Shown piece after piece: positions 1-8,350 of a DNA stretch of 64,000 bases (position 1 is its first letter; every line of letters begins with the position of its first letter). Position numbers and translations under genes: made by a program. The notes beneath the pieces are model-generated. The model worked only from the letters and a program-made list of their open reading frames with translations, did not search any database and was not told where the DNA came from. Location of the stretch: assembly GCF_900142805.1 (NCBI RefSeq), contig NZ_FRCF01000007.1, forward strand, positions 48,973-112,972, read 5' to 3'. The DNA is from Lacicoccus alkaliphilus DSM 16010. GTDB taxonomy: Bacteria; Bacillota; Bacilli; Staphylococcales; Salinicoccaceae.

Positions 1-786
1 ACTAAGAAGCAGGCTGAAAACTTCTTTTCGGATGATAAATTGTTTTTGGAGCAGTGGATATATGAACCGCGCCATATTGAAGTGCAGATCGCAGCAGATT
101 CAAAAGGCAACGTGATCCATTTGTTTGAGCGGGAGTGTTCCGTCCAGAGGCGCCATCAGAAAGTGATCGAGGAATCACCTTCACCGTTCCTGAGCGATGA
201 AGTCAGGAAGAAGCTTCTTGAAGCGGCAGTCAAAGGTGTCGAACATCTCGGGTACAAGAATCTCGGCACGATGGAATTCATCTTTGATCAATCTGGAGAT
301 TTTTATTTCCTTGAAATGAATACGCGTTTGCAGGTCGAGCACCCTGTCACCGAGGAAATCACCGGACTCGACCTGGTTGAGTGGCAGATCAGGATCGCCG
401 CCGGTGAAACGCTGCCCCTGACTCAGGAGGAAGTTGTGCAGTCCGGCCATGCAATCGAAGCGAGATTGTATGCAGAAGACCCGAAGACTTATTTTCCATC
501 ACCGGGCACGATTACTAAGCTGCGTCTTGCGGAAGATCTTGGCAGGTACGACTTCGGTGTGGTTGAAGGCTCCAAAGTCACACCTTTTTATGACGCAATG
601 ATAGGTAAGATCATCATCCATGGTGAAGGCCGTGAAGAAGCGATCGACAAGATGAAGAAAGCTTTGGAGAAATTGGAGGTTGAAGGCATCATTACTAACC
701 TTCCATTATTGAAAGACATCATGACTGCGGACCAGTTCACATCCGGACAATACACTACAAACTTTTTGGATGAGTTCAACAAATAA
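1..786 (+). CDS. accC: Biotin carboxylase, C-terminal part (5' end outside window)
   Basis: This is the ATP-dependent biotin carboxylase subunit, which carboxylates the biotin of a carrier protein. The reading frame is open from base 1, so about 261 C-terminal residues are present of the roughly 450 usual for the family. It shows typical ATP-grasp and C-terminal motifs, including FYFLEMNTRLQVEHPVTEE with the metal-binding Glu/Asn and the catalytic Arg, and the conserved GHAIEARLYAEDP segment. pxpA follows 20 bp downstream. In staphylococci this pairing belongs to an accessory carboxylase/5-oxoprolinase operon rather than the main accBC operon, so the copy may be the pxp-linked paralogue. Family assignment is firm; the operon assignment is inferred from one neighbour. 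Confidence 0.95.
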   Translation, partial: TKKQAENFFSDDKLFLEQWIYEPRHIEVQIAADSKGNVIHLFERECSVQRRHQKVIEESPSPFLSDEVRKKLLEAAVKGVEHLGYKNLGTMEFIFDQSGDFYFLEMNTRLQVEHPVTEEITGLDLVEWQIRIAAGETLPLTQEEVVQSGHAIEARLYAEDPKTYFPSPGTITKLRLAEDLGRYDFGVVEGSKVTPFYDAMIGKIIIHGEGREEAIDKMKKALEKLEVEGIITNLPLLKDIMTADQFTSGQYTTNFLDEFNK

Positions 787-806
787 TTTTCTAGGTGGTG
801 GATTGA

Positions 807-1568
807 ATGAAGATAGATCTTAATTGTGATATGGGTGAAAGCTTTGGCCTGCATGTCCAAGGCAATGATGAGGAAATGATGAAATATATCACATCCGCCA
901 ATATCGCCTGCGGCTTCCATAGCGGAGATCCGCATGTGATGCGGGAAACCGTGGCGCTCGCAAAGAAATATGGTGTGGCAATCGGTGCACATCCCGGCCT
1001 CCCGGACCTGGTCGGATTCGGCCGGAGGCGTATGGACTGCACAGCTTCAGAAATGAAGGACTTCATCACTTACCAAATGGGCGCCCTGAGGGAATTCGCC
1101 AGGGCAAATGATGTCGGCATACAGCACTGCAAGCCCCATGGGGCGATGTACATGCAGGCCATGGAAGACCGTGAAGTGGCAAGGGCGATTCTTGAAGCGA
1201 TCGAAGAGATTGATAAGAATACCATCATCTTCGCGGTGAATAATTCGGTGATGCTGGATGAAGCGGTAAAGATGGGTATCCCGGTGGCTAAAGAAGGGTA
1301 TGCCGATCGTGAACATACCGCTGATGGCAGCCTCGTGCTCACCCGTAAAAGCGGCAATCTCGATGATTTTGATCGGATGGCGGAACGTGTCGTGCGTATG
1401 GTCAAAGAGCAGAAGGTCGTCACTTATGATGATCAGGATGCTTCAATAGAAGTGGAGACGATCTGCATACACGGTGACAATCCGGATGCGCCGAAGCTGG
1501 CGAAATCCGTAGTTTCCGCACTCAATCAGGCCGGGGTGGAAGTTGTTCCCGTGAAGCAGCTGATTTGA
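807..1568 (+). CDS. pxpA: 5-oxoprolinase subunit A (LamB/YcsF family)
   Basis: PxpA works with PxpB and PxpC to open 5-oxoproline (pyroglutamate) to glutamate using ATP. The 253-residue length is normal for the LamB/YcsF family. The N-terminal signature MKIDLNCDMGESFGLH is diagnostic, and further family motifs are NIACGFHSGDP, GAHPGLPDLVGFGRR, VKPHGA-like KPHGAMY and the C-terminal CIHGDNPDA. The ATG lies just after a GGTGG Shine-Dalgarno and 20 bp after accC, so the two are probably cotranscribed. A strong hairpin terminator follows within 30 bp, making pxpA the last gene of its operon. Partner subunits PxpB/PxpC are not in the window and are expected upstream. Confidence 0.95.
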   Translation: MKIDLNCDMGESFGLHVQGNDEEMMKYITSANIACGFHSGDPHVMRETVALAKKYGVAIGAHPGLPDLVGFGRRRMDCTASEMKDFITYQMGALREFARANDVGIQHCKPHGAMYMQAMEDREVARAILEAIEEIDKNTIIFAVNNSVMLDEAVKMGIPVAKEGYADREHTADGSLVLTRKSGNLDDFDRMAERVVRMVKEQKVVTYDDQDASIEVETICIHGDNPDAPKLAKSVVSALNQAGVEVVPVKQLI

Positions 1569-1591
1569 AGTGTATAAGTTTGACTAAGGAG

Positions 1592-1617
1592 AAGAACACG
1601 GTCACGTGTTCTTTTTT
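1592..1617 (+). terminator. Rho-independent terminator after pxpA
   Basis: A 9-bp perfect stem (aagaacacg / cgtgttctt) with a gtca loop runs directly into a T tract. It ends the accC-pxpA transcript. Confidence 0.9.
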
Positions 1618-1747
1618 CTGTCCGGTATAAAGGTGGAAATATAATGATGATCACGCGTCATCCTGTCCTTTTTTTGTTATACTCACTTAAAGACTTAATA
1701 TTCCAAAAGTCATGTTTTTCATTTGAATGCAAAGGGGTTAAAGACAA

Positions 1748-2674
1748 GTGCAGGAGAAAACGCAGTTTTTAAAAGGGTTCGGCATGCTGTCGCGTATACT
1801 GGCTGTCGCCTTCTCAAGTTTTGTAACGATACTCTCAACATCCATTCCGCTCATTTTATTCTATCCGGAGTTAAATAATATCAACATCTTCATACTTATA
1901 GGCATTCTGTTGCTCGGTTCTTTTCTGACGCACGGTCTGCTCACACACATCATCAACGACCTTGCCGACTTCAAGTCAGGCACTGACGCCCACAGTCCGG
2001 GCATGCTTTCCGGGGGGAGCAGGGTGATTCAGGATAAAGTCTTCACTTATGCCCAATTGAAGTTTTTCGGCGTCATACTCGCTGCCATCATGGCCGTGGC
2101 GGCAGTGCTGTTCTTCATATTCGGCTACACCGTGCTCGGCATACTCACCATACTCGGAATGTGGGGGGCGTATTCCTACTCGATGCGACCGTTCAGTTTC
2201 GCTTATAAGCCGCTGCTCGGCGAGTGGCTGAGCCTTTTCCCGTCGATGCTCGCTTTAGGGCTTGCCGCCCCATGGATCATGCTGGATTCAATCCCGGTCT
2301 GGGCGTGGTTCAACGCTTCGATCAATGCAATCTGGTGCATGGCCTGGGTCATGGTCCATCATATCCCGGATATGGATGCCGATCAGAAGGCAAGGCCCGT
2401 CAAAAACACGACGGTACTGTATTACGCCAACAGATGGGGCAGGCGTGCGGCCCACTGGCCGGCCGTCCTGTATCTCGTCATCATCGGGGTGCTCGCCGTC
2501 ATAATGACATCCATGCGTCCGCTTGCAGGGCTGCTCACCCTCATTCTCATCATCGTCACCATACTGATGTTGTTTGACACGGATAAGAGTGATGTAGAAG
2601 CAGTGACTGAAACTGAAAAAAAGATGTTGATCCTTGCTGCTCTGACTGCCCTCATGCTGGGTTTCCTCATTTAA
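1748..2674 (+). CDS. UbiA-family membrane prenyltransferase
   Basis: This 308-residue integral membrane protein has about eight or nine hydrophobic segments. Two Asp-rich motifs mark the UbiA superfamily, which transfers isoprenoid chains from polyprenyl diphosphate using Mg2+. The first is NDLADFKSGTD near residue 75, matching NDxxDxxxD. The second is HHIPDMDADQKA near residue 205. The acceptor cannot be read from the sequence; menaquinone (MenA-like), heme O-type and unknown acceptors are all possible, and the protein is not obviously MenA. The start is GTG, chosen because AAGGGG lies 10 bases upstream and the N-terminus leads straight into the first membrane segment. It stands alone between pxpA and the phospholipase D-family gene. 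Confidence 0.85.
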   Translation: MQEKTQFLKGFGMLSRILAVAFSSFVTILSTSIPLILFYPELNNINIFILIGILLLGSFLTHGLLTHIINDLADFKSGTDAHSPGMLSGGSRVIQDKVFTYAQLKFFGVILAAIMAVAAVLFFIFGYTVLGILTILGMWGAYSYSMRPFSFAYKPLLGEWLSLFPSMLALGLAAPWIMLDSIPVWAWFNASINAIWCMAWVMVHHIPDMDADQKARPVKNTTVLYYANRWGRRAAHWPAVLYLVIIGVLAVIMTSMRPLAGLLTLILIIVTILMLFDTDKSDVEAVTETEKKMLILAALTALMLGFLI

Positions 2675-2851
2675 ATCCAGTTGGTGCTTGACGAAACTAA
2701 AGCGCGGGGGTTTCAGATATGGCAGAAAATCATTTGAAGAGACGTTTCCTGGCAGTGGTTTTAATTTTTATGGTGATGATCAGGAATGAGCATCGGCATA
2801 GGCCTGACTTGATCGCAGGCTCAAAAGTGATGTGGGGAGGTCGGTTGAATA

Positions 2852-4300
2852 TTGATGAAAAATAAAAGGTTTCTTATGATCATCGGCGTGCTGATTCTGT
2901 TCTTCATCTTCATCCCGCTGACTGTCGGGGTGTTGGTCCATTTCAGGGACACACCCGAAAACATTTCCTATGAGAGCGATACCTATACGACGGATTCGGT
3001 GGAATTCCTATATGATCTGACATATGCGGATGAGGAGGGGGAGGAAACGCATGAACAGGAGATATTCGATGAAATCTTTCAGATGATCGATGAAGCGGAG
3101 GATTTTCTCCTGATCGATATGTTTTTATTCAATGATGACTATGACCACGGGGATCCCGAACTTGACTTCCCGCAGCTGTCCCGGGAATTATCGGATGCGC
3201 TGATCCATAAGAAGGCGCAGAATCCGGATATGGAAATCATTTTCATCACGGATCCGATCAATACATTTTACCGGACTTACCTGCCACCTCATATTGAAGA
3301 TATGAAGCGGGCCGGCATACAGGTGCATCAGACGGACCTCGATCCTCTGCGGGATTCCAACCCGTTGTACTCGAGCTTCTACAGGTCTTATCTGCAGTGG
3401 TTCGGTGATTCCCGGGCAGGATGGCTGCCGAATGTCCTGAGACCGGAAGGTCCGGAAGTGAACCTCAGATCTTACTTCAGCATGTTGAATTTCAAGGCGA
3501 ACCACAGGAAGACCATCATGCATGAGAGTGCCGCCATCATCACTTCGGCAAATCCGCATGATGCGAGTTTCTATCATTCCAATACCGCATTCAAAGTGGG
3601 CGGCCCGGTCCTTGAGGATCTCATGGTGAGTGAGCGTGCCGTCCTCGATATGGCCGGCGTGGATACTGAGGTGTTCGACGGGTTTGATATCGACACGGGT
3701 GATGAGACAGGAGAATATGAAGTGCAGCTCGTCACCGAAAGCAGGATCAAGGTGCAGATGCTTGAGATGATTGAAGGGACCGGGGCGGGGGACGCAATCC
3801 GCACAGGCATTTTCTATATATCCGACAGGGATGTGATCCAGGCCTTGAAAGATGCCCTGGACCGTGGTGTTGAAGTGCAGATGGTGCTGGATGTGAACCA
3901 GGATGCCTTCGGTAATGAAAAGATAGGTATTCCGAATAAACCCGTCGCTGCAGAACTGATGGATCACGAGAATCCACCAGAGATCCGCTGGTATGAATCT
4001 CACGGGGAACAGTACCATGCGAAATTCATGATGGCGGAGACGGATGGGGAAGTCACCGTGACGGCCGGGACCACGAACTTTACAAGACGGAACCTCGACG
4101 ACTACAACCTTGAGACGAATCTGGTCGTCTCGGGTGGTGAAGATACGGAACTCATGACGGAAATCATGGAATACTATGAACGCATCTGGGATAACGAAGA
4201 GGGGACCTACACTTCGGACTATGACGTGCACAGTGAAGACATATGGTGGAAGAACATTCTGTACAGGATACAGGAAAATCTGGGGACATCCACTTTCTAA
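2852..4300 (+). CDS. Phospholipase D-family membrane-anchored protein
   Basis: This 482-residue protein begins with a hydrophobic segment at residues 5-27 that should anchor it outside the membrane. It has two phospholipase D half-sites: NHRKTIMHE near residue 216, followed by SANPHD, and YHAKFMMAE near residue 388, followed by TAGTTNFTRRNLDDYN. The family includes cardiolipin synthases and phospholipases, which form a phosphohistidine intermediate. Both motifs have Glu where HxKx4D normally has Asp, a conservative but uncommon change. The start could be TTG at 2852 or the next codon, ATG at 2855; a GGGGAGG site lies 12-15 bases upstream. The substrate is unknown. The gene stands alone in its operon. 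Confidence 0.85.
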   Translation: MMKNKRFLMIIGVLILFFIFIPLTVGVLVHFRDTPENISYESDTYTTDSVEFLYDLTYADEEGEETHEQEIFDEIFQMIDEAEDFLLIDMFLFNDDYDHGDPELDFPQLSRELSDALIHKKAQNPDMEIIFITDPINTFYRTYLPPHIEDMKRAGIQVHQTDLDPLRDSNPLYSSFYRSYLQWFGDSRAGWLPNVLRPEGPEVNLRSYFSMLNFKANHRKTIMHESAAIITSANPHDASFYHSNTAFKVGGPVLEDLMVSERAVLDMAGVDTEVFDGFDIDTGDETGEYEVQLVTESRIKVQMLEMIEGTGAGDAIRTGIFYISDRDVIQALKDALDRGVEVQMVLDVNQDAFGNEKIGIPNKPVAAELMDHENPPEIRWYESHGEQYHAKFMMAETDGEVTVTAGTTNFTRRNLDDYNLETNLVVSGGEDTELMTEIMEYYERIWDNEEGTYTSDYDVHSEDIWWKNILYRIQENLGTSTF

Positions 4301-4306
4301 AATTAT

Positions 4307-4332
4307 GTTTACCCCGGGGAACTAAGGGTAAA
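4307..4332 (+). promoter_or_regulatory. Probable sigma-B promoter for the 24-residue membrane peptide
   Basis: GTTTAC and GGGTAA are separated by 14 bases, close to the Firmicute sigma-B consensus GTTTAA-N12-15-GGGTAT. The site lies 46 bases before the small ORF at 4378, at a suitable distance for a short leader. Confidence 0.65.
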
Positions 4333-4377
4333 AGATACTATGAAAGATGAAGCAAACCATTATAGGAGGCGTATAAA

Positions 4378-4452
4378 ATGAGAAGCATTATATATATCAT
4401 CGGTCTCATTGTAGTCATAGCAGCAGTATTATCCTTAATCGGACTGATATAA
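4378..4452 (+). CDS. 24-residue hydrophobic membrane microprotein
   Basis: The peptide MRSIIYIIGLIVVIAAVLSL plus IGLI is a single predicted transmembrane helix with one Arg at the N-terminus. A near-ideal ATAGGAGG site is placed 8 bases before ATG, and a sigma-B-like promoter lies upstream, so it looks like a real stress-induced gene despite its length. Small one-helix proteins of this kind occur in many Firmicutes, some membrane-active and some of unknown role. I do not recognise this one as a named family. It is not part of any longer frame. Confidence 0.7.
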   Translation: MRSIIYIIGLIVVIAAVLSLIGLI

Positions 4453-4496
4453 TTGATCGGATCGACCAGAAAATTGAAGATGAAATCTAAAATTTA

Positions 4497-4545
4497 ACCA
4501 CGCATGGCTCCCGAATTTACAACGGATTGCATGCGTGGTATAAAA
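4497..4545. terminator. Long-loop hairpin between the microprotein and the NRDE gene
   Basis: Perfect 10-bp arms (accacgcatg / catgcgtggt) enclose a 23-base loop and lie between two convergent genes. A run of A and T follows on the plus side. It probably serves as a shared terminator. Confidence 0.55.
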
Positions 4546-4554
4546 ATGCCTTTT

Positions 4555-5322
4555 TTAAGATTCCAATGCGAAGTCATACCGGACATCACCGGTGGCTTCA
4601 CCCTTTACATACGTACGTTCCACAAACGTCACATTATCCGACCGGTCGATCAGAATGACGGTCGAACACCTTGTACCGTATTTGTCCATATTGATGAAGA
4701 GCGGAGATAAGTTTTTCTCTATCTCTTTCGACAAGCCGGTATCCGGCAATGAGTCCACTGCGGCAGTCTCATCATCCCGCAGCAGTTTGAAGAGTGCTTC
4801 AATATCCACATCGTCGTCATCCACGACAAATTTCAACCGTTCATTGCCTTTCACCACTTTCGGCCATGGTGTGTCCAGATGATGGTTCGACAGGCCGTGG
4901 ATGCCGTCTTCGACACGGGTGACTTCATTTCGGTAATTATTGACATAATATAATTCGTCGGGGGTGCCCGCGAGCAGATTGAAGCCGGCATAGTCGCCGC
5001 CTTCCTCTGCAATCTTCTTCAAATATTCTTTTGGATGCGCATCACCCGTCAGATACCCGCGTACGAGGTGCCCGCGGGACTTGCCGTGGGTGGAGAGCAG
5101 TTCTTTGGTGTTCCTCACGTTGGTGAGGGCGGAAATCCTCCCGTCCCGGGTGATGCCGAGCCACGTGCCCATGCCGCGGAGGTCGCGACCGGCCAGCAGA
5201 TCCGGGTGCTCTTCCCAGAAGTGTGCCGCTTCCGTCGGACGGCTGTATTCTTCGTCCCTGTTCGCCGCCATGACCAGTTTATATCTGCTGTGGCTGTTCA
5301 GCTGGAAATTAATCAAACACAT
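4555..5322 (-). CDS. NRDE (TANGO2) family protein
   Basis: This 255-residue protein begins MCLINFQL and carries the family signature AANRDE near residue 22. Cys2 and the NRDE tetrapeptide define the group and suggest an N-terminal nucleophile-like fold. Further family features are the conserved GRDLRGMGTWLGI segment and SNHHLDTPWPKV. Bacterial and eukaryotic TANGO2 homologues have been linked to Golgi organisation and heme movement, but no reaction is settled for the bacterial proteins. The gene is monocistronic, convergent with the upstream microprotein and separated from fda by a terminator. Confidence 0.9.
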   Translation of the reverse strand: MCLINFQLNSHSRYKLVMAANRDEEYSRPTEAAHFWEEHPDLLAGRDLRGMGTWLGITRDGRISALTNVRNTKELLSTHGKSRGHLVRGYLTGDAHPKEYLKKIAEEGGDYAGFNLLAGTPDELYYVNNYRNEVTRVEDGIHGLSNHHLDTPWPKVVKGNERLKFVVDDDDVDIEALFKLLRDDETAAVDSLPDTGLSKEIEKNLSPLFINMDKYGTRCSTVILIDRSDNVTFVERTYVKGEATGDVRYDFALES

Positions 5323-5402
5323 GGAATCATTCCTATCGATTATAAGTTACTATCATTATAATGGAAAATAGATAGTGGCTCCAATATGGTGTTTACTGCA
5401 TG

Positions 5403-5432
5403 AAAAAACGGATGGGTTTGATCCCATCCGTT
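5403..5432 (-). terminator. Terminator of the aldolase gene
   Basis: A 10-bp perfect stem (aacggatggg / cccatccgtt) with a 6-base loop is flanked by an A run on its left side, which reads as a U tract on the minus-strand transcript. Confidence 0.9.
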
Positions 5433-5453
5433 CGCTGGATATATCTTCGGTCT

Positions 5454-6359
5454 TTATTTGAAAGTCTTGTGGACGGAAGCGTCGAATATATCTTCGACAG
5501 CATCATTCAGGGAAGTGTTGAACTCGTCATCCGACAAGTCCGCTTTCAGGTCGGAAGCAAGTGCTCTTGAGAAGCTCGCGATCAGACCTTCGTTTTCCTT
5601 CAGCTTATCGTTCGCCTGACGGCGTGTGTAACCGCCGGAAAGTGCGACGACTCTCACGACCTGAGGATGATCGATCAGTTCCTTGTAGAAGTTCGCTTTT
5701 GTAGGAATGGTGAGTTTAAGCATCACATGCTCATCTTCGTTCAGTTCATTCAGGTGATTCATGATTTCATCTTTAAGGATGCTCTCGATTTCTTCCTTGT
5801 CGTCAGCATGGATGCTGACTTCAGGTTCGATGATCGGTACAAGGCCTGACTGGATGATGCGTTTGCCGACTTCAAATTGCTGGTCGACCACGGCTTTGAT
5901 GCCTGATTCATTCGCTTCCAGGATGTTGGAACGCATTTTAGTACCGAACATGCCGCGTTCAACCGCACGCCCCAGCAGATCGTCGAGGTCAGGCATCGGT
6001 TTCATCACCTGGGCACCGTTCTCTTCATCGGCAAGGCCCTTGTCCACTTTGACGAATGGGACGATGCCTTTCTCGGCAAGATATTCACCTGTGTATTTAC
6101 CTTCGATTTCACGGTCCATCGTCTGTTCGAAAAGAATCGCCCCAAGTATCCGCTCTTTATTGAAAGAAGGTGAAGTGATGATGCGGGAGCGCATCTCATG
6201 TACCAAATCAAACATTTCCTCTTCGCTTGAATACTGGTCTTCATCCACCCCGTAGGCTTTCAGTGCTTTCGGGGTACTGCCGCCACTCTGATCAAGTGCT
6301 GCGATGAACCCGTCATCATTTTTCATTCTGTTGAACTGTTCCTGATTCACTAAAATCAC
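5454..6359 (-). CDS. fda: Fructose-bisphosphate aldolase class I
   Basis: The enzyme cleaves fructose 1,6-bisphosphate to dihydroxyacetone phosphate and glyceraldehyde 3-phosphate through a lysine Schiff base. At 301 residues it matches the staphylococcal class I enzyme (about 296). Family segments include [17 protein letters not shown] near the N-terminus, [32 protein letters not shown], the MLKLTIPTK stretch and [19 protein letters not shown] lies seven bases before ATG. Class I aldolase of this type is a good marker for staphylococcal relatives. The gene is monocistronic with its own terminator. Confidence 0.95.
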   Translation of the reverse strand: MILVNQEQFNRMKNDDGFIAALDQSGGSTPKALKAYGVDEDQYSSEEEMFDLVHEMRSRIITSPSFNKERILGAILFEQTMDREIEGKYTGEYLAEKGIVPFVKVDKGLADEENGAQVMKPMPDLDDLLGRAVERGMFGTKMRSNILEANESGIKAVVDQQFEVGKRIIQSGLVPIIEPEVSIHADDKEEIESILKDEIMNHLNELNEDEHVMLKLTIPTKANFYKELIDHPQVVRVVALSGGYTRRQANDKLKENEGLIASFSRALASDLKADLSDDEFNTSLNDAVEDIFDASVHKTFK

Positions 6360-6477
6360 TCCTAAAATTTTTACTCTTCACTTATCATTATGCTAAATAA
6401 ACACCATTCATGCAATGATTTATACAGTCTCAGTCTTCATAGAAGATGAGTACCGCAAATGAGGTGCCCATTTCGAA

Positions 6478-6577
6478 TTAGATGTCGAGGATTTCGGCGT
6501 AAGGATTATCATCGAGAAATGCCATAATGGTTTTATCCGGACTTTTTTTGTATTGCGCCCGGGATTTTAATCTTCAT
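6478..6577 (-). pseudogene. Microprotein gene interrupted by a one-base shift in an A7 run
   Basis: On the minus strand a strong GGAGGAGGG site precedes ATG at 6577. The frame reads MKIKIPGAIQKKSG and stops. Removing one A from the A7 run (6543-6549) would give a 32-residue product, MKIKIPGAIQ followed by KSPDKTIMAFL and DDNPYAEILDI, ending at 6478. The downstream part keeps ordinary codon use. It could be a decayed gene, a phase-variable gene, a programmed shift or a sequence error. No family is recognised. Confidence 0.4.
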
Positions 6578-6750
6578 GATCCATCCCTCCTCCATTTAAT
6601 TTACCCGAAATACGATAATTTTAATGAACTTTTCTTCTTATTTTCAAAGGTCATCCGGATGATTGGACACAGGACTTGCGCGACCGGAGACAGATTGCGG
6701 TATAGTATTATAAGAATTAAGTGCTCCTGTAGGGGATTGGACACAGTATG

Positions 6751-7065
6751 GCGTCCTGTCGCTCACCGGGAAAGTTATGTGAGCGCGAGGGGTGCTCTAT
6801 CGCTCGTTCGGAGAATTATGTGAGCGCTGGGGGTGCTCTATCGCTCGTTCGGAGAATTTTGTGAGCGCTGGAGGTGTTCTGTCGCTCATTGGGAGAATTA
6901 TGTGAGCGCTGGAGGTGTTCTATCGCTCATTCGGAGAATTATGTGAGCGCTGGGGGTGCTCTGCTGCTCATTGGGAAAGTTATGTGAGCGCGAGGGGTGC
7001 TCTATCGCTCGTTCGGAGAATTTTGTGAGCGCTGGGGGTGCTCTATCGCTCATCGGGAGAGTTTA
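6751..7065. repeat. 41-bp tandem repeat array with a dyad in each unit
   Basis: GAGCGC recurs at 6781, 6822, 6863, 6904, 6945, 6986 and 7027, exactly 41 bases apart, with a partial unit before the first. Each unit carries GAGCG and CGCTC arms around a short G-rich stretch, so each can fold as a hairpin. The period is not a multiple of three and frames differ from unit to unit, so the array is not coding. It ends about 20 bases before the acetyltransferase start. The rest of 6360-6750 contains only the broken microprotein and no other gene that I can support. Confidence 0.9.
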
Positions 7066-7086
7066 TTACAAATAACGGGTGATCAT

Positions 7087-7587
7087 ATGGGCTCAACAAT
7101 CAGAAGGGTGACTGTGGAAGACGCAGAGAGGGTTGCAGAAATATGCAGGGCCGGTTGGCTGGATACGGTGGATGACAGATTATCGGATACTTATAAACAG
7201 GAGACTGTGGACTTCTGGTATTCTCTCAAGAAAGTGGAGCAGGATATTAAAAAAGGGCACTATTCATATGTCGCAGAAGTCGACGGGGAAGTGGCCGGAG
7301 TGATTGGCGGAGGTATGACAGGTGCCCGCATAAATGAAATATTCGTATTTTATGTGGACCGGGATTTCCGCTATATGGGCATCGGCGGGCAGCTGCTCAA
7401 TACCTTCACGGCGCATTTCAGGAAGAAGGGTGCAAAAGAGCAGTGGGCTTCCGTGCAGGAAGGGAACGCCCTCGGGCTGCCATTTTATGAAGCGAAAGGT
7501 TTTGAATTCCAAAGTATGAAAGAGACACGGGCCGGCACCGGGGAAGTCCAGAGATCATTAAGGATGATGAAGGCGCTCGGACGATAG
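7087..7587 (+). CDS. GNAT-family N-acetyltransferase
   Basis: This 166-residue GNAT protein should transfer an acetyl group from acetyl-CoA to an amine. The core follows the usual order: IRRVTVEDAERVAEIC at the start, VAEVDGEVAGVIGG as the central strands, and the acetyl-CoA loop RDFRYMGIGGQLL near residue 97, then GLPFYEAKGFE. An upstream extension of the frame to 6997 runs into the 41-bp repeat array and is repeat-encoded, so ATG at 7087 is chosen; its ribosome site (CGGGTGAT) is weak. The substrate is unknown. The gene is monocistronic, between the array and the convergent luxS. Confidence 0.85.
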   Translation: MGSTIRRVTVEDAERVAEICRAGWLDTVDDRLSDTYKQETVDFWYSLKKVEQDIKKGHYSYVAEVDGEVAGVIGGGMTGARINEIFVFYVDRDFRYMGIGGQLLNTFTAHFRKKGAKEQWASVQEGNALGLPFYEAKGFEFQSMKETRAGTGEVQRSLRMMKALGR

Positions 7588-7669
7588 CGGCAGACTGACT
7601 TCATGGATAATGGTTCTATCGGCCAAATGAGAGCCGGTCAGTCCGATGCCCATACTTTAATACGTCCAT

Positions 7670-7704
7670 AAAAAAACACCGGCGGGAGATGACCTCCGCA
7701 CCGG
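7670..7704 (-). terminator. Terminator of luxS
   Basis: A GC-rich interrupted stem (gcgggag / ctccgc with outer ccgg / ccgg) has an A run on its left, which gives a U tract on the minus strand. Confidence 0.75.
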
Positions 7705-7723
7705 CAGCTTTCAACTCTAATGA

Positions 7724-8194
7724 TCATCGGATTGCGCCGAACACTTCATCCCACTGGTCGCGGCCGGCAAGCATCTTACCAGCGATGTCTTTTGCACCTT
7801 CGAGACTGTGGCTTGCCGCCCAGCCGCACTGCACTTCGTTGCAGGCAGGCACTTCGTCGGCCTCCAGTACATCGTTCAATGTCTTTTCCATGACATCTTG
7901 GATGTTATTATAGTCATTGTCATTCAATACGGACAGATAGAACCCGGTCTGGCATCCCATCGGGCTCAGGTCCACGACATCAGGATGATGGTTGCGGATA
8001 TTTTCGGCCATCAGGTGTTCGATGGAGTGGAGGCCCGGCATTTCCATATGCTCTTTGTTGGGCTGGCAGAAGCGCAGATCATATTTATAAATCACATCAC
8101 CGTGTGTGCCTTCGCTTTTACTTGCAAGTCTGATATAGGGTGCCACCACTTTCCTGTGATCCAGGTTGAAGCTTTCCACGTTCATCTTGGGCAT
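7724..8194 (-). CDS. luxS: S-ribosylhomocysteine lyase
   Basis: LuxS splits S-ribosylhomocysteine into homocysteine and the autoinducer-2 precursor, as part of the activated methyl cycle. The zinc-binding HSIEH motif and the Cys in [16 protein letters not shown] are present, as are [12 protein letters not shown] and [11 protein letters not shown] with the second functional Cys. Starting at ATG 8194 gives 156 residues, the normal length, with GGGAG eight bases upstream. A GTG three codons earlier leaves no room for that ribosome site. It is monocistronic with a terminator. Confidence 0.96.
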   Translation of the reverse strand: MPKMNVESFNLDHRKVVAPYIRLASKSEGTHGDVIYKYDLRFCQPNKEHMEMPGLHSIEHLMAENIRNHHPDVVDLSPMGCQTGFYLSVLNDNDYNNIQDVMEKTLNDVLEADEVPACNEVQCGWAASHSLEGAKDIAGKMLAGRDQWDEVFGAIR

Positions 8195-8350
8195 GATACT
8201 CACTCCCTTAAAAGATTTGTTAAAATAATGATATATGAAAAATCTGAATAATACAACGTATGAAGAGTGGTCACGAAGTGCCTTTTATTATATTATAGCC
8301 TATAATGGATGAATGAAAACTCACGTGGTTCCACAAAACTGGAGGATGAA

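Noticed and set aside
2719..2865. 48-codon frame starting MAENHLKRRFLAVVLIF
   Set aside because: It has only a loose G-rich site, mixed composition, and overlaps the start of the phospholipase D-family gene. It is too weak to list.
6751..7065. CRISPR array
   Set aside because: Units are contiguous without unique spacers and no cas gene is present.
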